Below are positions 28,618 to 36,974 of a DNA stretch of 64,000 nucleotides, piece by piece. A program made the position numbers and the translations under genes. This DNA is from Micromonospora narathiwatensis (GTDB lineage: Bacteria; Actinomycetota; Actinomycetes; Mycobacteriales; Micromonosporaceae): assembly GCF_900089605.1 (NCBI RefSeq), contig NZ_LT594324.1:1488001-1552000 (forward strand), read 5' to 3'. Numbering within the stretch: position 1 is the stretch's first letter; every line of letters starts with the position of its first letter. The notes beneath the pieces are model-generated. The model saw nothing but the letters and a program-made list of their open reading frames with translations. It made no database searches and was not told where the DNA came from.

Positions 28618-29694
28618 CAGTCGGGCCGCGTGTCGGCCGGCGGCGGCCGCGGCCAGGAAGTAGGCGTGGTCGGCGTCGAGGCCCCGGCCCATCGTCGACA
28701 GCCCCACCGGGCTGGCCCGCAGCGCCGCGTCCAGGCCGTCGGTGGGCACGGCGACGATCCGGTGCCGCTCCGCGAGGGGGGCCAGCGCCGCGGCGACCTC
28801 GGCCGCGAGGGCCGGCTCCAGGCCGTCCGGTACGACCAGCTCCGCGGCGGCGAGGGCCACCCGACCGTACGCGGTGAGGCTGTGGTGGGAGACGCCACGG
28901 TGCCGGGGCCGGGGGTCGGCGGCGGAGATGCGCAGCGAGCCGACGGCCCGCCCGCCGAGGGTGGCGACCGCGTTGACCGCCTCGCCGACCGCCACGCCGG
29001 AGAAGCCCCACCGGGTGCCGGTGCCGAGGTTACCCGGGCCCTGGGCGACGATCGCCACGTCGGCGCGGAGCACGTGCCGGGCGGCGAGCAGGCCGGCGTG
29101 CAGGGTGCTCGCCTCCAGGTCGCCGCCGAACGCCTGCCCGACGCTGACCGTGCCCACCAGGTGGCCGGCGAGCCCGGCGAGGGTGCGGGAGAACCAGGCC
29201 GGCAGCGCTCCGCCGTCGGTGAGCAGGTACGCCACCCGGGCACCGGGGGCGTCGGCGTGCACGCCGGCCAGGATCGCCGGGAGGGCGGAGTGCAGGTCGG
29301 CGGTGACCACCGGCATCCCGTCGACGCTCTCCGCCGTGGCCAGTCGGGCGTGGTGCGGGGAGGCGTCCTCGTCGACGCCGAGCAGGATCGGCTGCAACGG
29401 GGTGTAGCGGGCCTTGACCAGGTGGCCGGCGGCGCGGGTGTCGGCGGCCTGCGGCGGGTCGGCGGGGAGCCGGTCGGGCAGGGCGACGACCAGCGCGTAC
29501 CCGCCGGTGCCGAGGCCCATCAGCAGGGCGCCGACGTTGAGCAGCACCCGGTCGCCGGGCTCCGGGTCGCCGACCAGCGCCGGGTAGGCGAGGGCCCGCA
29601 TCCGGCCGCCGTCGGGCAGGTCGACGTCGAGTTCCGTCGCGCCGGCCCACCGTCGCCGTACCGCCGTGACCGTGCCGGACCGCCATCGCACCAT
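28609..29694 (-). CDS. DUF3866 family protein
   Basis: 361 residues from ATG 29694, seven bases after TAGCGT (29702-29707, minus strand). The family signature is visible: MVRWRSGTVTAVRRRW, YPALVGDPEPGDRVLLNVGA, LGTGGYALVVALPD, and a C-terminal QGPGNLGTGTRWGFSGVAVG with HHSLTAYGRVALAAAELVVP. No membrane segment or known active site. Function unknown; the family is common in actinobacteria and Firmicutes. It converges on the 64-residue membrane protein and is transcribed on the same strand as the CDF gene. Confidence 0.85.
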   Translation of the reverse strand: MVRWRSGTVTAVRRRWAGATELDVDLPDGGRMRALAYPALVGDPEPGDRVLLNVGALLMGLGTGGYALVVALPDRLPADPPQAADTRAAGHLVKARYTPLQPILLGVDEDASPHHARLATAESVDGMPVVTADLHSALPAILAGVHADAPGARVAYLLTDGGALPAWFSRTLAGLAGHLVGTVSVGQAFGGDLEASTLHAGLLAARHVLRADVAIVAQGPGNLGTGTRWGFSGVAVGEAVNAVATLGGRAVGSLRISAADPRPRHRGVSHHSLTAYGRVALAAAELVVPDGLEPALAAEVAAALAPLAERHRIVAVPTDGLDAALRASPVGLSTMGRGLDADHAYFLAAAAAGRHAARLLG

Positions 29695-29774
29695 GCGGGG
29701 CACGCTATCGGCCGGCGGTGGGCCGGGGCGCGGCCGGGTCGCCGGCACGCGGGACAGGACCGGTACGCCGGTGG

Positions 29775-30746
29775 TCAGTCCTCGTTCTGGGTACGCCGGG
29801 CGCGGCCCCGGTCGGTGCCGGGCATCGAGCGCGTCGGGTCGAGGAAGACGTACCCGATCTCCGGGTAGCGTTCGGTCAGCCGCCGCTCGGCCTCGTCGGC
29901 GGCGGCCTCGATGTCGGCGCCGGTGGCGTCGTTGTGGAAGTCGACCTTGGCGGCGACCAGGATGTCGTCCGGGCCGAGCAGCATGGTCATCAGCGTGTCG
30001 ACCCGGTCCACCGTCGGCAGCGCCAACATCTCCCGCTCGATCTGCCGGTGGATGCGCTCGGAGACGGCCCGGCCGACGAGCAGCGAGACGTTGCTCCTGG
30101 CCAGGATGGTGGCGACCGCCAACAACAGCACGCCGATGAGGATCGAGGCGATCCCGTCGTAGAGCTCGCTGCCGGTGAGCTCGGACAGCCCGAGGCCGAC
30201 ACCGGCGACGACCAGGCCGACGAGGGCGGCGGAGTCCTCCAGGAAGACCGCCTTGACGGTGGTGTCGGCGGTCAGGCGGAGATAGCGGCGCGGGGTGGCC
30301 CGCCAGCGGCGGGACTCCCGGCGGATCTGCCGTACCGCCCGGGCCAGGGAGACCGACTCGATCGCGAAGGAGACCACCAGCACGACGTACGACACCAGGT
30401 AGTTTCCGGTGTGCTGGTGCACGAGGATGGTGGTCACGCCGTGGGTGATGGCGAATCCGGCACCCACCACGAACGTGAACAGCGCGGCGAGAAACGCCCA
30501 GACGTAGCTCTCCTTGCCGTACCCGAACGGGTGCCGGGTGTCGGCGGGGCGGGCCCCGCGGCGCAGCGCCAGGTAGAGCAGCACCTCGGTGGTGGTATCG
30601 GCGATCGAGTGGGCGGCCTCGGAGAGCATCGCCGCCGAGCCGGAGAGCAGGCCGGCGATCGTCTTGGCGATCGCGATGGCGAGGTTCGCCGAGCCGGCCA
30701 CGACGACGGTGCCGACGCTCTCGGCCTTGACCTCGGCCTCCGCCAT
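29775..30746 (-). CDS. Cation diffusion facilitator (CDF) family transporter
   Basis: 323 residues. Membrane helices span about 10-205, with the metal-site motif SAAMLSEAAHSIADTTTEVL in TM2 and EDSAALVGLVVAGVGLGLSE in TM5. The C-terminal cytoplasmic domain (from about 210) is the ferredoxin-like CDF dimer module with VDTLMTMLLGPDDILVAAKV. It exports divalent metals such as Zn2+, Mn2+ or Fe2+ in exchange for protons; specificity is not determinable. ATG follows TAGGGT (30753-30758, minus strand) by six bases. Divergent from pafB. Confidence 0.9.
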   Translation of the reverse strand: MAEAEVKAESVGTVVVAGSANLAIAIAKTIAGLLSGSAAMLSEAAHSIADTTTEVLLYLALRRGARPADTRHPFGYGKESYVWAFLAALFTFVVGAGFAITHGVTTILVHQHTGNYLVSYVVLVVSFAIESVSLARAVRQIRRESRRWRATPRRYLRLTADTTVKAVFLEDSAALVGLVVAGVGLGLSELTGSELYDGIASILIGVLLLAVATILARSNVSLLVGRAVSERIHRQIEREMLALPTVDRVDTLMTMLLGPDDILVAAKVDFHNDATGADIEAAADEAERRLTERYPEIGYVFLDPTRSMPGTDRGRARRTQNED

Positions 30747-30884
30747 GCGCTCACCCTATGACCGGTGCGGGCGGCCCGCCGGGCGAGCGGAATCACCCGC
30801 GGTCGCGGGGTGGCGGACGGCGGCCGTGGCGGGCCCACACCGCGGCACGCCCGCGCGGGTGCACGCCCACGGCGCGCGGGCTGC

Positions 30885-30890
30885 TAGCGT
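30885..30890 (+). promoter_or_regulatory. Probable leaderless -10 box of pafB
   Basis: TAGCGT ends six bases before GTG 30897 and there is no Shine-Dalgarno sequence between them. Confidence 0.45.
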
Positions 30891-30896
30891 TCACAC

Positions 30897-31895
30897 GTGT
30901 CGCGGAGCCGTACCGAACGCCTGGTCAACCTGGTGATCTGTCTGCTGTCCACGCGACGGTTCCTCACCGCCGCGCAGATCGCCGCGACCGTGCCCGGATA
31001 CGAGCACGATCCGGAGGACGCCAAGGACCACGAGGCGTTCCAGCGTAAGTTCGAGCGGGACAAGGCCGAGCTGCGGGAGCTCGGGGTGCCGTTGGAGACG
31101 GGGACGGCGAGCGTGTTCGACGCCGAGCCCGGCTACCGGATCGCCCCCCGCGAGTACGCCCTGCCCGACATTCCCCTGGAACCGGACGAGGCCGCCGCCG
31201 TCGGCATCGCGGCGCGGCTGTGGCAGCACGCCGGCCTGGCCGCCGCGGCGTCGTCCGGGCTGGCGAAGCTGCGCGCCGCCGGGATCGACGTGGACCCGCA
31301 GGCCACCCTGGGCCTGGAGCCGATGGTGACGGTCGACCCGGCGTTCGCCCCGCTGACCGCCGCCGCCCGGGACCGGCGGGAGGTCAACTTCGACTACCGG
31401 GTGCCGGACCGGGACGCGCCGACCCGCCGCCGGCTGCAGCCGTGGGGCGTGGTCTGCTGGCGCGGCCGGTGGTACGTGGTCGGCCACGACCTGGACCGGG
31501 CGGCCACCCGCTGCTTCCGGCTCTCCCGAGTGGTCGGTGCGGTCCGGGTGACCGGCGACACCGGGGCGTACGAGCCGCCCGCCGGGGTGGACCTGATCAG
31601 CCACGTGGCCCGCTGGTCCGGGCCGGTGGAGCGGTCCAACCGGGCCACCGTGCTGGTCGCGCCGGGGCGGGCCGCCGGGCTGCGTCGCTGGGCGACGGAG
31701 TGCAGTTCCGGGCCGGACGGCGACCGGCTGATCCTGCCGTACGCCGACGCGGACTACCTGGCCGGCCAGATCGTCGGGTACGGCCCGGAGGTGCGGGTGC
31801 TGGAGCCGCCAGAGGTGCGGGAGGCGGTCATCCAGCGGTTGAAGGAGATCGCCGCCCGGCACGACGAGCTGGCGGTGGCCGGGGGTGCCCGGTGA
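30897..31895 (+). CDS. pafB: WYL-domain transcriptional regulator PafB
   Basis: 332 residues. An N-terminal winged helix (RTERLVNLVICLLSTRRFLT) is followed by a WYL domain at about 140-235 (VNFDYRVPDRDAPTRRRLQP, then WRGRWYVVGHDLDR and FRLSRVVGAV) and a C-terminal WCX extension. PafB and PafC act as one complex, known in mycobacteria as a LexA-independent activator of the DNA-damage response. Only the Pup locus places it near the proteasome; a direct proteasome role is not established. GTGA overlap with pafC shows translational coupling. Confidence 0.93.
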   Translation: MSRSRTERLVNLVICLLSTRRFLTAAQIAATVPGYEHDPEDAKDHEAFQRKFERDKAELRELGVPLETGTASVFDAEPGYRIAPREYALPDIPLEPDEAAAVGIAARLWQHAGLAAAASSGLAKLRAAGIDVDPQATLGLEPMVTVDPAFAPLTAAARDRREVNFDYRVPDRDAPTRRRLQPWGVVCWRGRWYVVGHDLDRAATRCFRLSRVVGAVRVTGDTGAYEPPAGVDLISHVARWSGPVERSNRATVLVAPGRAAGLRRWATECSSGPDGDRLILPYADADYLAGQIVGYGPEVRVLEPPEVREAVIQRLKEIAARHDELAVAGGAR

Positions 31896-32899
31896 CCCGG
31901 CCGGCGGCCCGGGGTGGCCGCGCCTCGGCGGACCGGCTCGCCCGGCTGCTGAACCTGGTGCCCTACCTGCTGGCCCGCCCCGGCATCGAGATCGCCGAGG
32001 CGGCGCGGGACCTGGGGGTGACCGAGCGGCAGCTCCGCGAGGACCTGGAACTGCTCTGGGTGTGCGGGCTGCCCGGCTACGGCCCGGGTGACCTGATCGA
32101 CATGGCGTTCGACGGTGACCGGGTCACCATCACCTACGACGCCGGCATCGACCGGCCGCTGCGGCTCACCCCGGACGAGGCGCTCGCCCTGGTGGTGGCG
32201 CTGCGGATGCTCGCCGAGACGCCCGGGGTGGCCAACCGGGAGGCCGTGGAACGGGCCCTCGCCAAGATCGAGGACGCCGCCGGGGACCTGGCCGGCGCCC
32301 CGGTGGAGGTGCGGCTGCCCGGCGACTCCCCACGGGTACGCGAGCTGCGGGCCGCCGTGGCGCGCGGCCAGGCGCTGCGGATCACCTACTACACCGCCGC
32401 CCGGGACGAGACCACCGAGCGGACCATCGACCCGCTGCGGATGCTGATGGTCGGCGGGCGGGCGTACGTGGAGGCGTGGTGCCGCCGCGCCGAGGCGGTG
32501 CGGCTGTTCCGGGCCGACCGGATCGACGCGGTCACCGAGCTGGACGAGCCGGCGGTGGTGCCGGCGCAGGCCCGCCCGTACGACCTCAGCGACGGGGTGT
32601 TCCGCCCCTCGGCCGACCTGCCGTCGATCACCCTGCGGATCGGCCGCGGCGAGCGGTGGATCACCGAGTACTACCCCTGCGAACGGGTGGAGGCCGACGG
32701 CGAGCAGTGGCTGGTGTCGCTGCGCGTCACCGACCTGGGCTGGGCGCGGCGGTTCGTGCTCGGGTTGGGTCCGGACGTCACCGTGGTCGCCCCGGCCGAG
32801 CTGGCCGAGCAGGTCCGCGCCCAGGCGGTCGCCGCGCTCGACGCGTACGCGACGCCGGCGGATCGCGCCGACCCGGCGGCGGCCGGCCGTACCCAGTAG
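31892..32899 (+). CDS. pafC: WYL-domain transcriptional regulator PafC
   Basis: 335 residues from GTG 31892, overlapping the pafB stop. An N-terminal winged helix (RLLNLVPYLLARPGIEIAEA, followed by DLGVTERQLREDLELLWVCG) leads into a WYL domain (LRITYYTAARDETTERTIDP, then GGRAYVEAWCRRAEAVRLFR) and a WCX domain. It is the partner of PafB; the WYL domains are thought to sense single-stranded DNA or nucleotide ligands after DNA damage. The stop codon overlaps the TAGGCT box used by the next gene. Confidence 0.93.
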   Translation: MTRPAARGGRASADRLARLLNLVPYLLARPGIEIAEAARDLGVTERQLREDLELLWVCGLPGYGPGDLIDMAFDGDRVTITYDAGIDRPLRLTPDEALALVVALRMLAETPGVANREAVERALAKIEDAAGDLAGAPVEVRLPGDSPRVRELRAAVARGQALRITYYTAARDETTERTIDPLRMLMVGGRAYVEAWCRRAEAVRLFRADRIDAVTELDEPAVVPAQARPYDLSDGVFRPSADLPSITLRIGRGERWITEYYPCERVEADGEQWLVSLRVTDLGWARRFVLGLGPDVTVVAPAELAEQVRAQAVAALDAYATPADRADPAAAGRTQ

Positions 32900-32909
32900 G
32901 CTGACCGCC

Positions 32910-33158
32910 GTGGTGACGTGGATCGTGCTCGGGGTCGTCCTGTTCGCGCTCGTCGTGCTGGCCCTGGCGGTCCGGCCGGTGCTGGCGCGGCTGCCCCGGC
33001 TGCGTCGGGCCGCGGTGGCGCTGCAACGTCGCCAGGCCGAGGCGGAGGCGCTGCGGTCCGCCGCCGAGGCGCTCCAGGAGCGGGCCGGCGCGCTGCAGGA
33101 GCAGGCGGCCGTCACGCAGGAGCGGCTGGCGTTGATCAAGACCCGGCGCGGGCGGTGA
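32910..33158 (+). CDS. Small membrane protein with coiled coil (82 aa)
   Basis: One N-terminal helix (VLGVVLFALVVLALAVRPVL) is followed by an Ala/Glu/Gln-rich region (about 35-75) with heptad-like spacing, ending in a basic tail. GTG 32910 lies seven bases after TAGGCT (32897-32902), which overlaps the pafC stop. It sits between pafBC and tatAC. Its shape resembles small scaffold proteins, but I recognise no family. Confidence 0.65.
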   Translation: MVTWIVLGVVLFALVVLALAVRPVLARLPRLRRAAVALQRRQAEAEALRSAAEALQERAGALQEQAAVTQERLALIKTRRGR

Positions 33159-33375
33159 TCGACGGCCGTCGGTCGGGTGCGCGGTAGCTGCGCGTTCGCC
33201 GGTGTTTGCGTGCACAATCGTGCCGCGGTGGGTGGTTGACGGGACACTTCGGGTTGGTCGAGACTTCACCGACCAGGCCCGCACCGACGGGCCGGGTGGG
33301 GTGGCAACCCACCGTGCCGCACGTACGATGGGCTCCGACCACCCCTCACCGACACTTGAGCGACTGGAGCTTCCC

Positions 33376-33681
33376 ATGGGTGCCCTCAAGCCGTGGCACA
33401 TCGCCGTACTCGTGGTCGTGCTGATCCTGCTCTTCGGCGCGAAGCGGCTCCCCGACGCGGCCCGTTCGCTGGGCCGCTCGCTGCGGATCATCAAGGCCGA
33501 GACCAAGAGCCTGCACGACGACGACCGTGACCTGGCGGAGAAGGCCGACGCGCAGGCCGGCTACCAGCCGCTCCCGCCGAACGCCGGCCAGCAGCAGTAC
33601 GCGCAGCAGCCGCCCCAGCAGCAGTACGTGCAGCAGCCGCAGCAGCCGGTCGACCCGGTGCAGCGCGTCCGCGACAACTGA
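33376..33681 (+). CDS. tatA: Twin-arginine translocase subunit TatA
   Basis: 101 residues from ATG 33376, preceded by CTGGAG. A short N-terminal membrane helix (WHIAVLVVVLILLFGAKRLP) is followed by the amphipathic helix AARSLGRSLRIIKAETKSL, the TatA signature. The C-terminal 50 residues are Gln/Pro-rich (QQYAQQPPQQQYVQQPQQP). TatA polymerises around TatBC to let folded proteins cross the membrane. It is 17 bases upstream of tatC. The GH5 cellulase in this window has a twin-arginine signal and is a possible client. Confidence 0.95.
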   Translation: MGALKPWHIAVLVVVLILLFGAKRLPDAARSLGRSLRIIKAETKSLHDDDRDLAEKADAQAGYQPLPPNAGQQQYAQQPPQQQYVQQPQQPVDPVQRVRDN

Positions 33682-33698
33682 CCGGAGGGCCCACCACC

Positions 33699-34652
33699 GT
33701 GGCCTTCGCGTTGAAGAAGCGCGGCCCGACCAACTTCGAGCGGGCCTCCGACGGTTCGATGACGCTCATCGAGCACATCCGTGAGCTGCGCAACCGGCTG
33801 TTCCGTGCGTCGCTGGCGATCGTGGTCGGCCTGGCGGGCGGCTTCTGGCTGGCAAACCCGGTCTTCGAATTGCTGAAGCGGCCGTACTGCCGGCTGCCCG
33901 ACACGACGAACGCGCTCGGCGAGTGTCAGGATCTGCTGGCCCTGGCGCCGACGACCGGTTTCCTGCTGAAGCTGAAGCTGGCGCTCTGGCTCGGCCTGAT
34001 CATCGGCGGCCCGGTCTGGCTCTACCAGCTCTGGGCGTTCATCGCCCCCGGCCTGCACCGGCACGAGCGCAAGTGGGCGTACGTCTTCGTGTCGATCGCC
34101 GCGCCGTTGTTCGCCGCCGGCGCGGTGCTGGCCTACTTCGTGGTGGACAAGGGCCTCGGGTTCCTGATGGACGCCGGGGTGGGCGGGCTGTCCAACCAGT
34201 TCGAGGTCACCGCGTACATCGCGTTCATCACCAACATGATCCTGCTGTTCGGGGTGGCGTTCGAGTTCCCGCTGATCCTGCTCATGCTCAACTTCACCGG
34301 GGTGGCCAGCGCCCGGCGGCTGCTGAGCTGGTGGCGTGTGGTGATCTTCGTGGCGTTCGCGTTCGCCGCGATCGCCACGCCGGACCCGGGCCCGTTCGGC
34401 ATGACGCTGCTGGCCACCGCGCTCTCCCTGCTCTACTTCGTCGCGGTCGGCGTGGCCTTCCTCAACGACAAGCGTCGCGGCCGGGGCCGGGAGATGTACG
34501 CGGGCGTCGCCGACGACGAGGTCTCGCCGCTGGACCTGTCCAGCGAGCCGGTGGAGGTCGGCGGGCGGACCGAGGCCGTCACTCCGATCGAGTCGCCGGA
34601 ACCGATCGCCAAACCGGCGCCGATCGAACGCCGCTACGACGACATGACCTGA
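33699..34652 (+). CDS. tatC: Twin-arginine translocase subunit TatC
   Basis: 317 residues. MTLIEHIRELRNRLFRASLA is the conserved TatC N-terminus, followed by six membrane helices with the conserved YQLWAFIAPGLHRHERKWAY and FGVAFEFPLILLMLNFTGVA segments. It recognises the twin-arginine signal. The C-terminal 70 residues are a charged cytoplasmic tail (ending RRYDDMT), longer than in E. coli TatC but usual in actinobacteria. Operon with tatA; a hairpin terminator follows. Confidence 0.96.
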   Translation: MAFALKKRGPTNFERASDGSMTLIEHIRELRNRLFRASLAIVVGLAGGFWLANPVFELLKRPYCRLPDTTNALGECQDLLALAPTTGFLLKLKLALWLGLIIGGPVWLYQLWAFIAPGLHRHERKWAYVFVSIAAPLFAAGAVLAYFVVDKGLGFLMDAGVGGLSNQFEVTAYIAFITNMILLFGVAFEFPLILLMLNFTGVASARRLLSWWRVVIFVAFAFAAIATPDPGPFGMTLLATALSLLYFVAVGVAFLNDKRRGRGREMYAGVADDEVSPLDLSSEPVEVGGRTEAVTPIESPEPIAKPAPIERRYDDMT

Positions 34653-34673
34653 CCGGTTCACGCCGAGCAGCAC

Positions 34674-34706
34674 CGGAACGCCGTCCCCGCGCGGGGCGGC
34701 GTTCCG
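34674..34706 (+). terminator. Terminator after tatC
   Basis: CGGAACGCCG (34674-34683) pairs with CGGCGTTCCG (34697-34706), enclosing CCCC/GGGG, about 20 bases after the tatC stop. Confidence 0.7.
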
Positions 34707-34869
34707 CGTATCGGGACCGGGCCGGCCCGCCTCCGGTGATCCCGCCGCGCCGCCGAGCCCGTACCGGTCGGCCCGGCCGCCTGGCGGCACGCTTAGACTC
34801 ACGTGATTCTGCCGTGGGTGCCGCCGGTTCTTCGCGGCGGCCCCGGTCCTGGTCTGTCACGGAGCGTCG

Positions 34870-35565
34870 ATGAAGATCCGTACCGCCCTCGTCGTGGTCG
34901 CCGCGGCCTGCGCCACCGCCCTCACCGGCTGCGGTGACGAGGAGGCCGCCCCGACGGGCGCCGAGGTGGCGCTCACCGCCACCGACACCACGTGTGAGGT
35001 GGCCGCGACCAGCTTCGCCCCGGGCCCGGTGACCTTCGCGGTGACCAACCGGGGGCAGCAGACCACCGAGGTGTACCTCTACGGCCGGGAGGACGACGGC
35101 TTCACCAAGGTGGTCGCCGAGGTGGAGAACGTCGGCCCGGGGCTCACCCGAAACCTGCGGGCGACCCTGTCCGGCGGCGAGTACGAGATCGCCTGCAAGC
35201 CCGGCCAGAAGGGCGACGGGATCCGCACCCGGATCACCGTCTCGGACGGCGCCACCGATGCTCCCGCCGCCGAACCGGCGTACGACCGGGAGGTCGAGAT
35301 CGAGGTGGCCGCGTCCGGGATCACGGGCCTGGACGGGCTGATCGCCGAGCCCGGCGACAAGATCGAGTTCAAGCTGACGAACAAGACGCCCACGGCCCGG
35401 ACGCTGACGGTCGCCGACCCGTCCGGGAAGACGGTCGCCGAGGTCACGGCGGACCCGAACGGCGGGGCCGAGAAGATCGTGTCGCTCGGCGGCGAGGGGG
35501 ACTGGAAGCTGACGGTCGAGGGTCAGGGCGCCACCCCGGTGACCAGCCGACTCGTCGTCCGCTGA
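34870..35565 (+). CDS. Lipoprotein with two cupredoxin-like (EfeO-type) domains
   Basis: 231 residues. A signal peptide with lipobox ALTGC puts the lipidated Cys at position 21. The region 30-130 matches the cupredoxin-like domain of EfeO proteins (CEVAATSFAPGPVTFAVTNR, TEVYLYGREDDG, GGEYEIACKPGQKG). A second beta-sandwich (about 140-231) has KIEFKLTNKTPTARTLTVAD. EfeO partners with EfeU and EfeB in ferrous iron uptake, but neither is nearby and no M75 peptidase domain follows. It may be a surface metal-binding or structural lipoprotein. ATG follows ACGGAGCG. Confidence 0.75.
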   Translation: MKIRTALVVVAAACATALTGCGDEEAAPTGAEVALTATDTTCEVAATSFAPGPVTFAVTNRGQQTTEVYLYGREDDGFTKVVAEVENVGPGLTRNLRATLSGGEYEIACKPGQKGDGIRTRITVSDGATDAPAAEPAYDREVEIEVAASGITGLDGLIAEPGDKIEFKLTNKTPTARTLTVADPSGKTVAEVTADPNGGAEKIVSLGGEGDWKLTVEGQGATPVTSRLVVR

Positions 35566-35577
35566 CCACCGCCGGGG

Positions 35578-35880
35578 CTAGTGCGGGTACCTGCCGAAGA
35601 GGTTGCTCAGCGCGACCCCCGACGTGCAGGGCAGCTCGCCCGGGTGTGCGACGGTCGCCAGATCTCGGCGCCGACGGCCGGGTCGAGGCCGAGGCCGGCC
35701 ACGGCCCACCGGACGGCGGACTCGTCCGGGTCGGCCGAGCCGAGGGCCCGCTTCAGCCGGTCGTCGACGCCGTCGAGCGACGGATCGCGCGGGACCGGCA
35801 GCGGATCGCCCGCCGGGCAGGCGATGTCGTCGTCGCGGCGGTCACGCGCTGGGCCGAGCCGCAGCGCGTGGTCCCGGGCC
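35578..35880 (-). pseudogene. Possible decayed gene remnant
   Basis: On the minus strand two adjacent frames read like protein with nearly all G/C third positions. One contains DPSLDGVDDRLKRALGSADP and AVRWAVAGLGLDPAVGAEIW. The other picks up near 35650 with LATVAHPGELPCTSGVALSN followed by LFGRYPH and a TAG stop at 35578-35580. A single frameshift would join them. No start is visible and no family is recognised. The plus strand also carries open frames, so this is tentative. Confidence 0.35.
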
Positions 35881-35992
35881 TGGCGATCACCGGCCGATCG
35901 CCCGTGCGCGGCAGCACGCCCACCGGGCGGCCCGCTGCGGCCGACCCCGACGAGGCTGGAGGTGCCGCCCGCCGTGCCGTACGGTGCTCGCC

Positions 35993-36910
35993 GTGACCGC
36001 GCACGATCCTGTCCCGCCCGGCCCCGTCGCCGTGCTCGCCAACCCGACCGCCGGCCGGGGACGGCACCGTGGCCTGCTGCCCCGGCTGGTGGACCGGCTG
36101 GAGGGCGCCGGCCGACCGGTCCGGCTGCTGGCGGCCCGTACCCCGGAGGAGGCGGAGGCCGCCTGCCACGCAGCGGTCGCCGACGGCGCCGGCGCGCTGG
36201 TCGCGGTGGGCGGGGACGGCACGATCCACCGGGCGGTGCAGGCCGTCGCCGGTACGGCCGTGCCGTTCGGCCCGGTCCCCGCCGGCACCGGCAACGACTT
36301 CGCGGCCGACACCGGTTTTCCCGCCGACCCGCTCGCGGCCGTCGAGGTGATCGTCGAGGCGCTGCGCGGCGGCCGGACCCGCCCGGTCGACCTGGCCCGG
36401 GTGACCACCGCCGACGGCGACGTGCGGTGGTACGGGGCGGTGCTGGCGGCCGGCTTCGACGCGATCGTCAACGAGCGGGCCAACCGGATGCGCTGGCCGC
36501 GCGGGCCGCGCCGCTACGACCTGGCCATCCTGGTCGAGCTGGCCCGGCTGCGCCCGCGCCGCTACCGGCTGCGCCTCGACGGCGTGGAGCAGGAGGTGGA
36601 CGCGGTCCTCGTCGCGGTCGGCAACTGCGCCAGCTACGGCGGCGGCATGCGGATCTGCCCCGACGCCGACCCCACCGACGGCCTGCTGGACGTGGTGGTC
36701 GGCGGGCGCTTCGACCGGCGCACCCTGATCCGCGTCAAGCCGCGCATCTACCAGGGCACCCACGTCGCGCACCCGCTGGTGCGCGTACACCGGGCCCGGA
36801 CCGTGGAGCTGGACGCCGACGGCATCACCACCTACGCCGACGGGGAACGGACGGCCGGCCTGCCGCTGCGGATCACCGCCGTGCCGGCGGCGCTGCGGCT
36901 GCTGCGCTGA
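35993..36910 (+). CDS. Diacylglycerol kinase/sphingosine kinase family lipid kinase
   Basis: 305 residues from GTG 35993, seven bases after TACGGT (35980-35985). The nucleotide site is VAVLANPTAGRGRHRG, and the signature loop is LVAVGGDGTIHRAVQAVAGT followed by PAGTGNDFA. A later acidic patch (NCASYGGGMRICPDADPTDG) matches DgkB/YegS-type kinases. These phosphorylate diacylglycerol or related lipids in membrane turnover. Soluble, membrane-associated. Downstream the gene end is duplicated in an 18-base direct repeat. Confidence 0.92.
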   Translation: MTAHDPVPPGPVAVLANPTAGRGRHRGLLPRLVDRLEGAGRPVRLLAARTPEEAEAACHAAVADGAGALVAVGGDGTIHRAVQAVAGTAVPFGPVPAGTGNDFAADTGFPADPLAAVEVIVEALRGGRTRPVDLARVTTADGDVRWYGAVLAAGFDAIVNERANRMRWPRGPRRYDLAILVELARLRPRRYRLRLDGVEQEVDAVLVAVGNCASYGGGMRICPDADPTDGLLDVVVGGRFDRRTLIRVKPRIYQGTHVAHPLVRVHRARTVELDADGITTYADGERTAGLPLRITAVPAALRLLR

Positions 36911-36938
36911 CCGGCTCGACCGCGCTGACCGGCTCGAC
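36904..36938. repeat. 18-base direct repeat spanning the kinase stop codon
   Basis: GCGCTGACCGGCTCGAC occurs at 36904-36920 and 36922-36938. The first copy contains the TGA stop of the lipid kinase, so it looks like a small tandem duplication of the gene end. Confidence 0.7.
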
Positions 36939-36974
36939 GTCGCCCCGTCTGGCTCGGCGGGGCCGGCGAACCGG

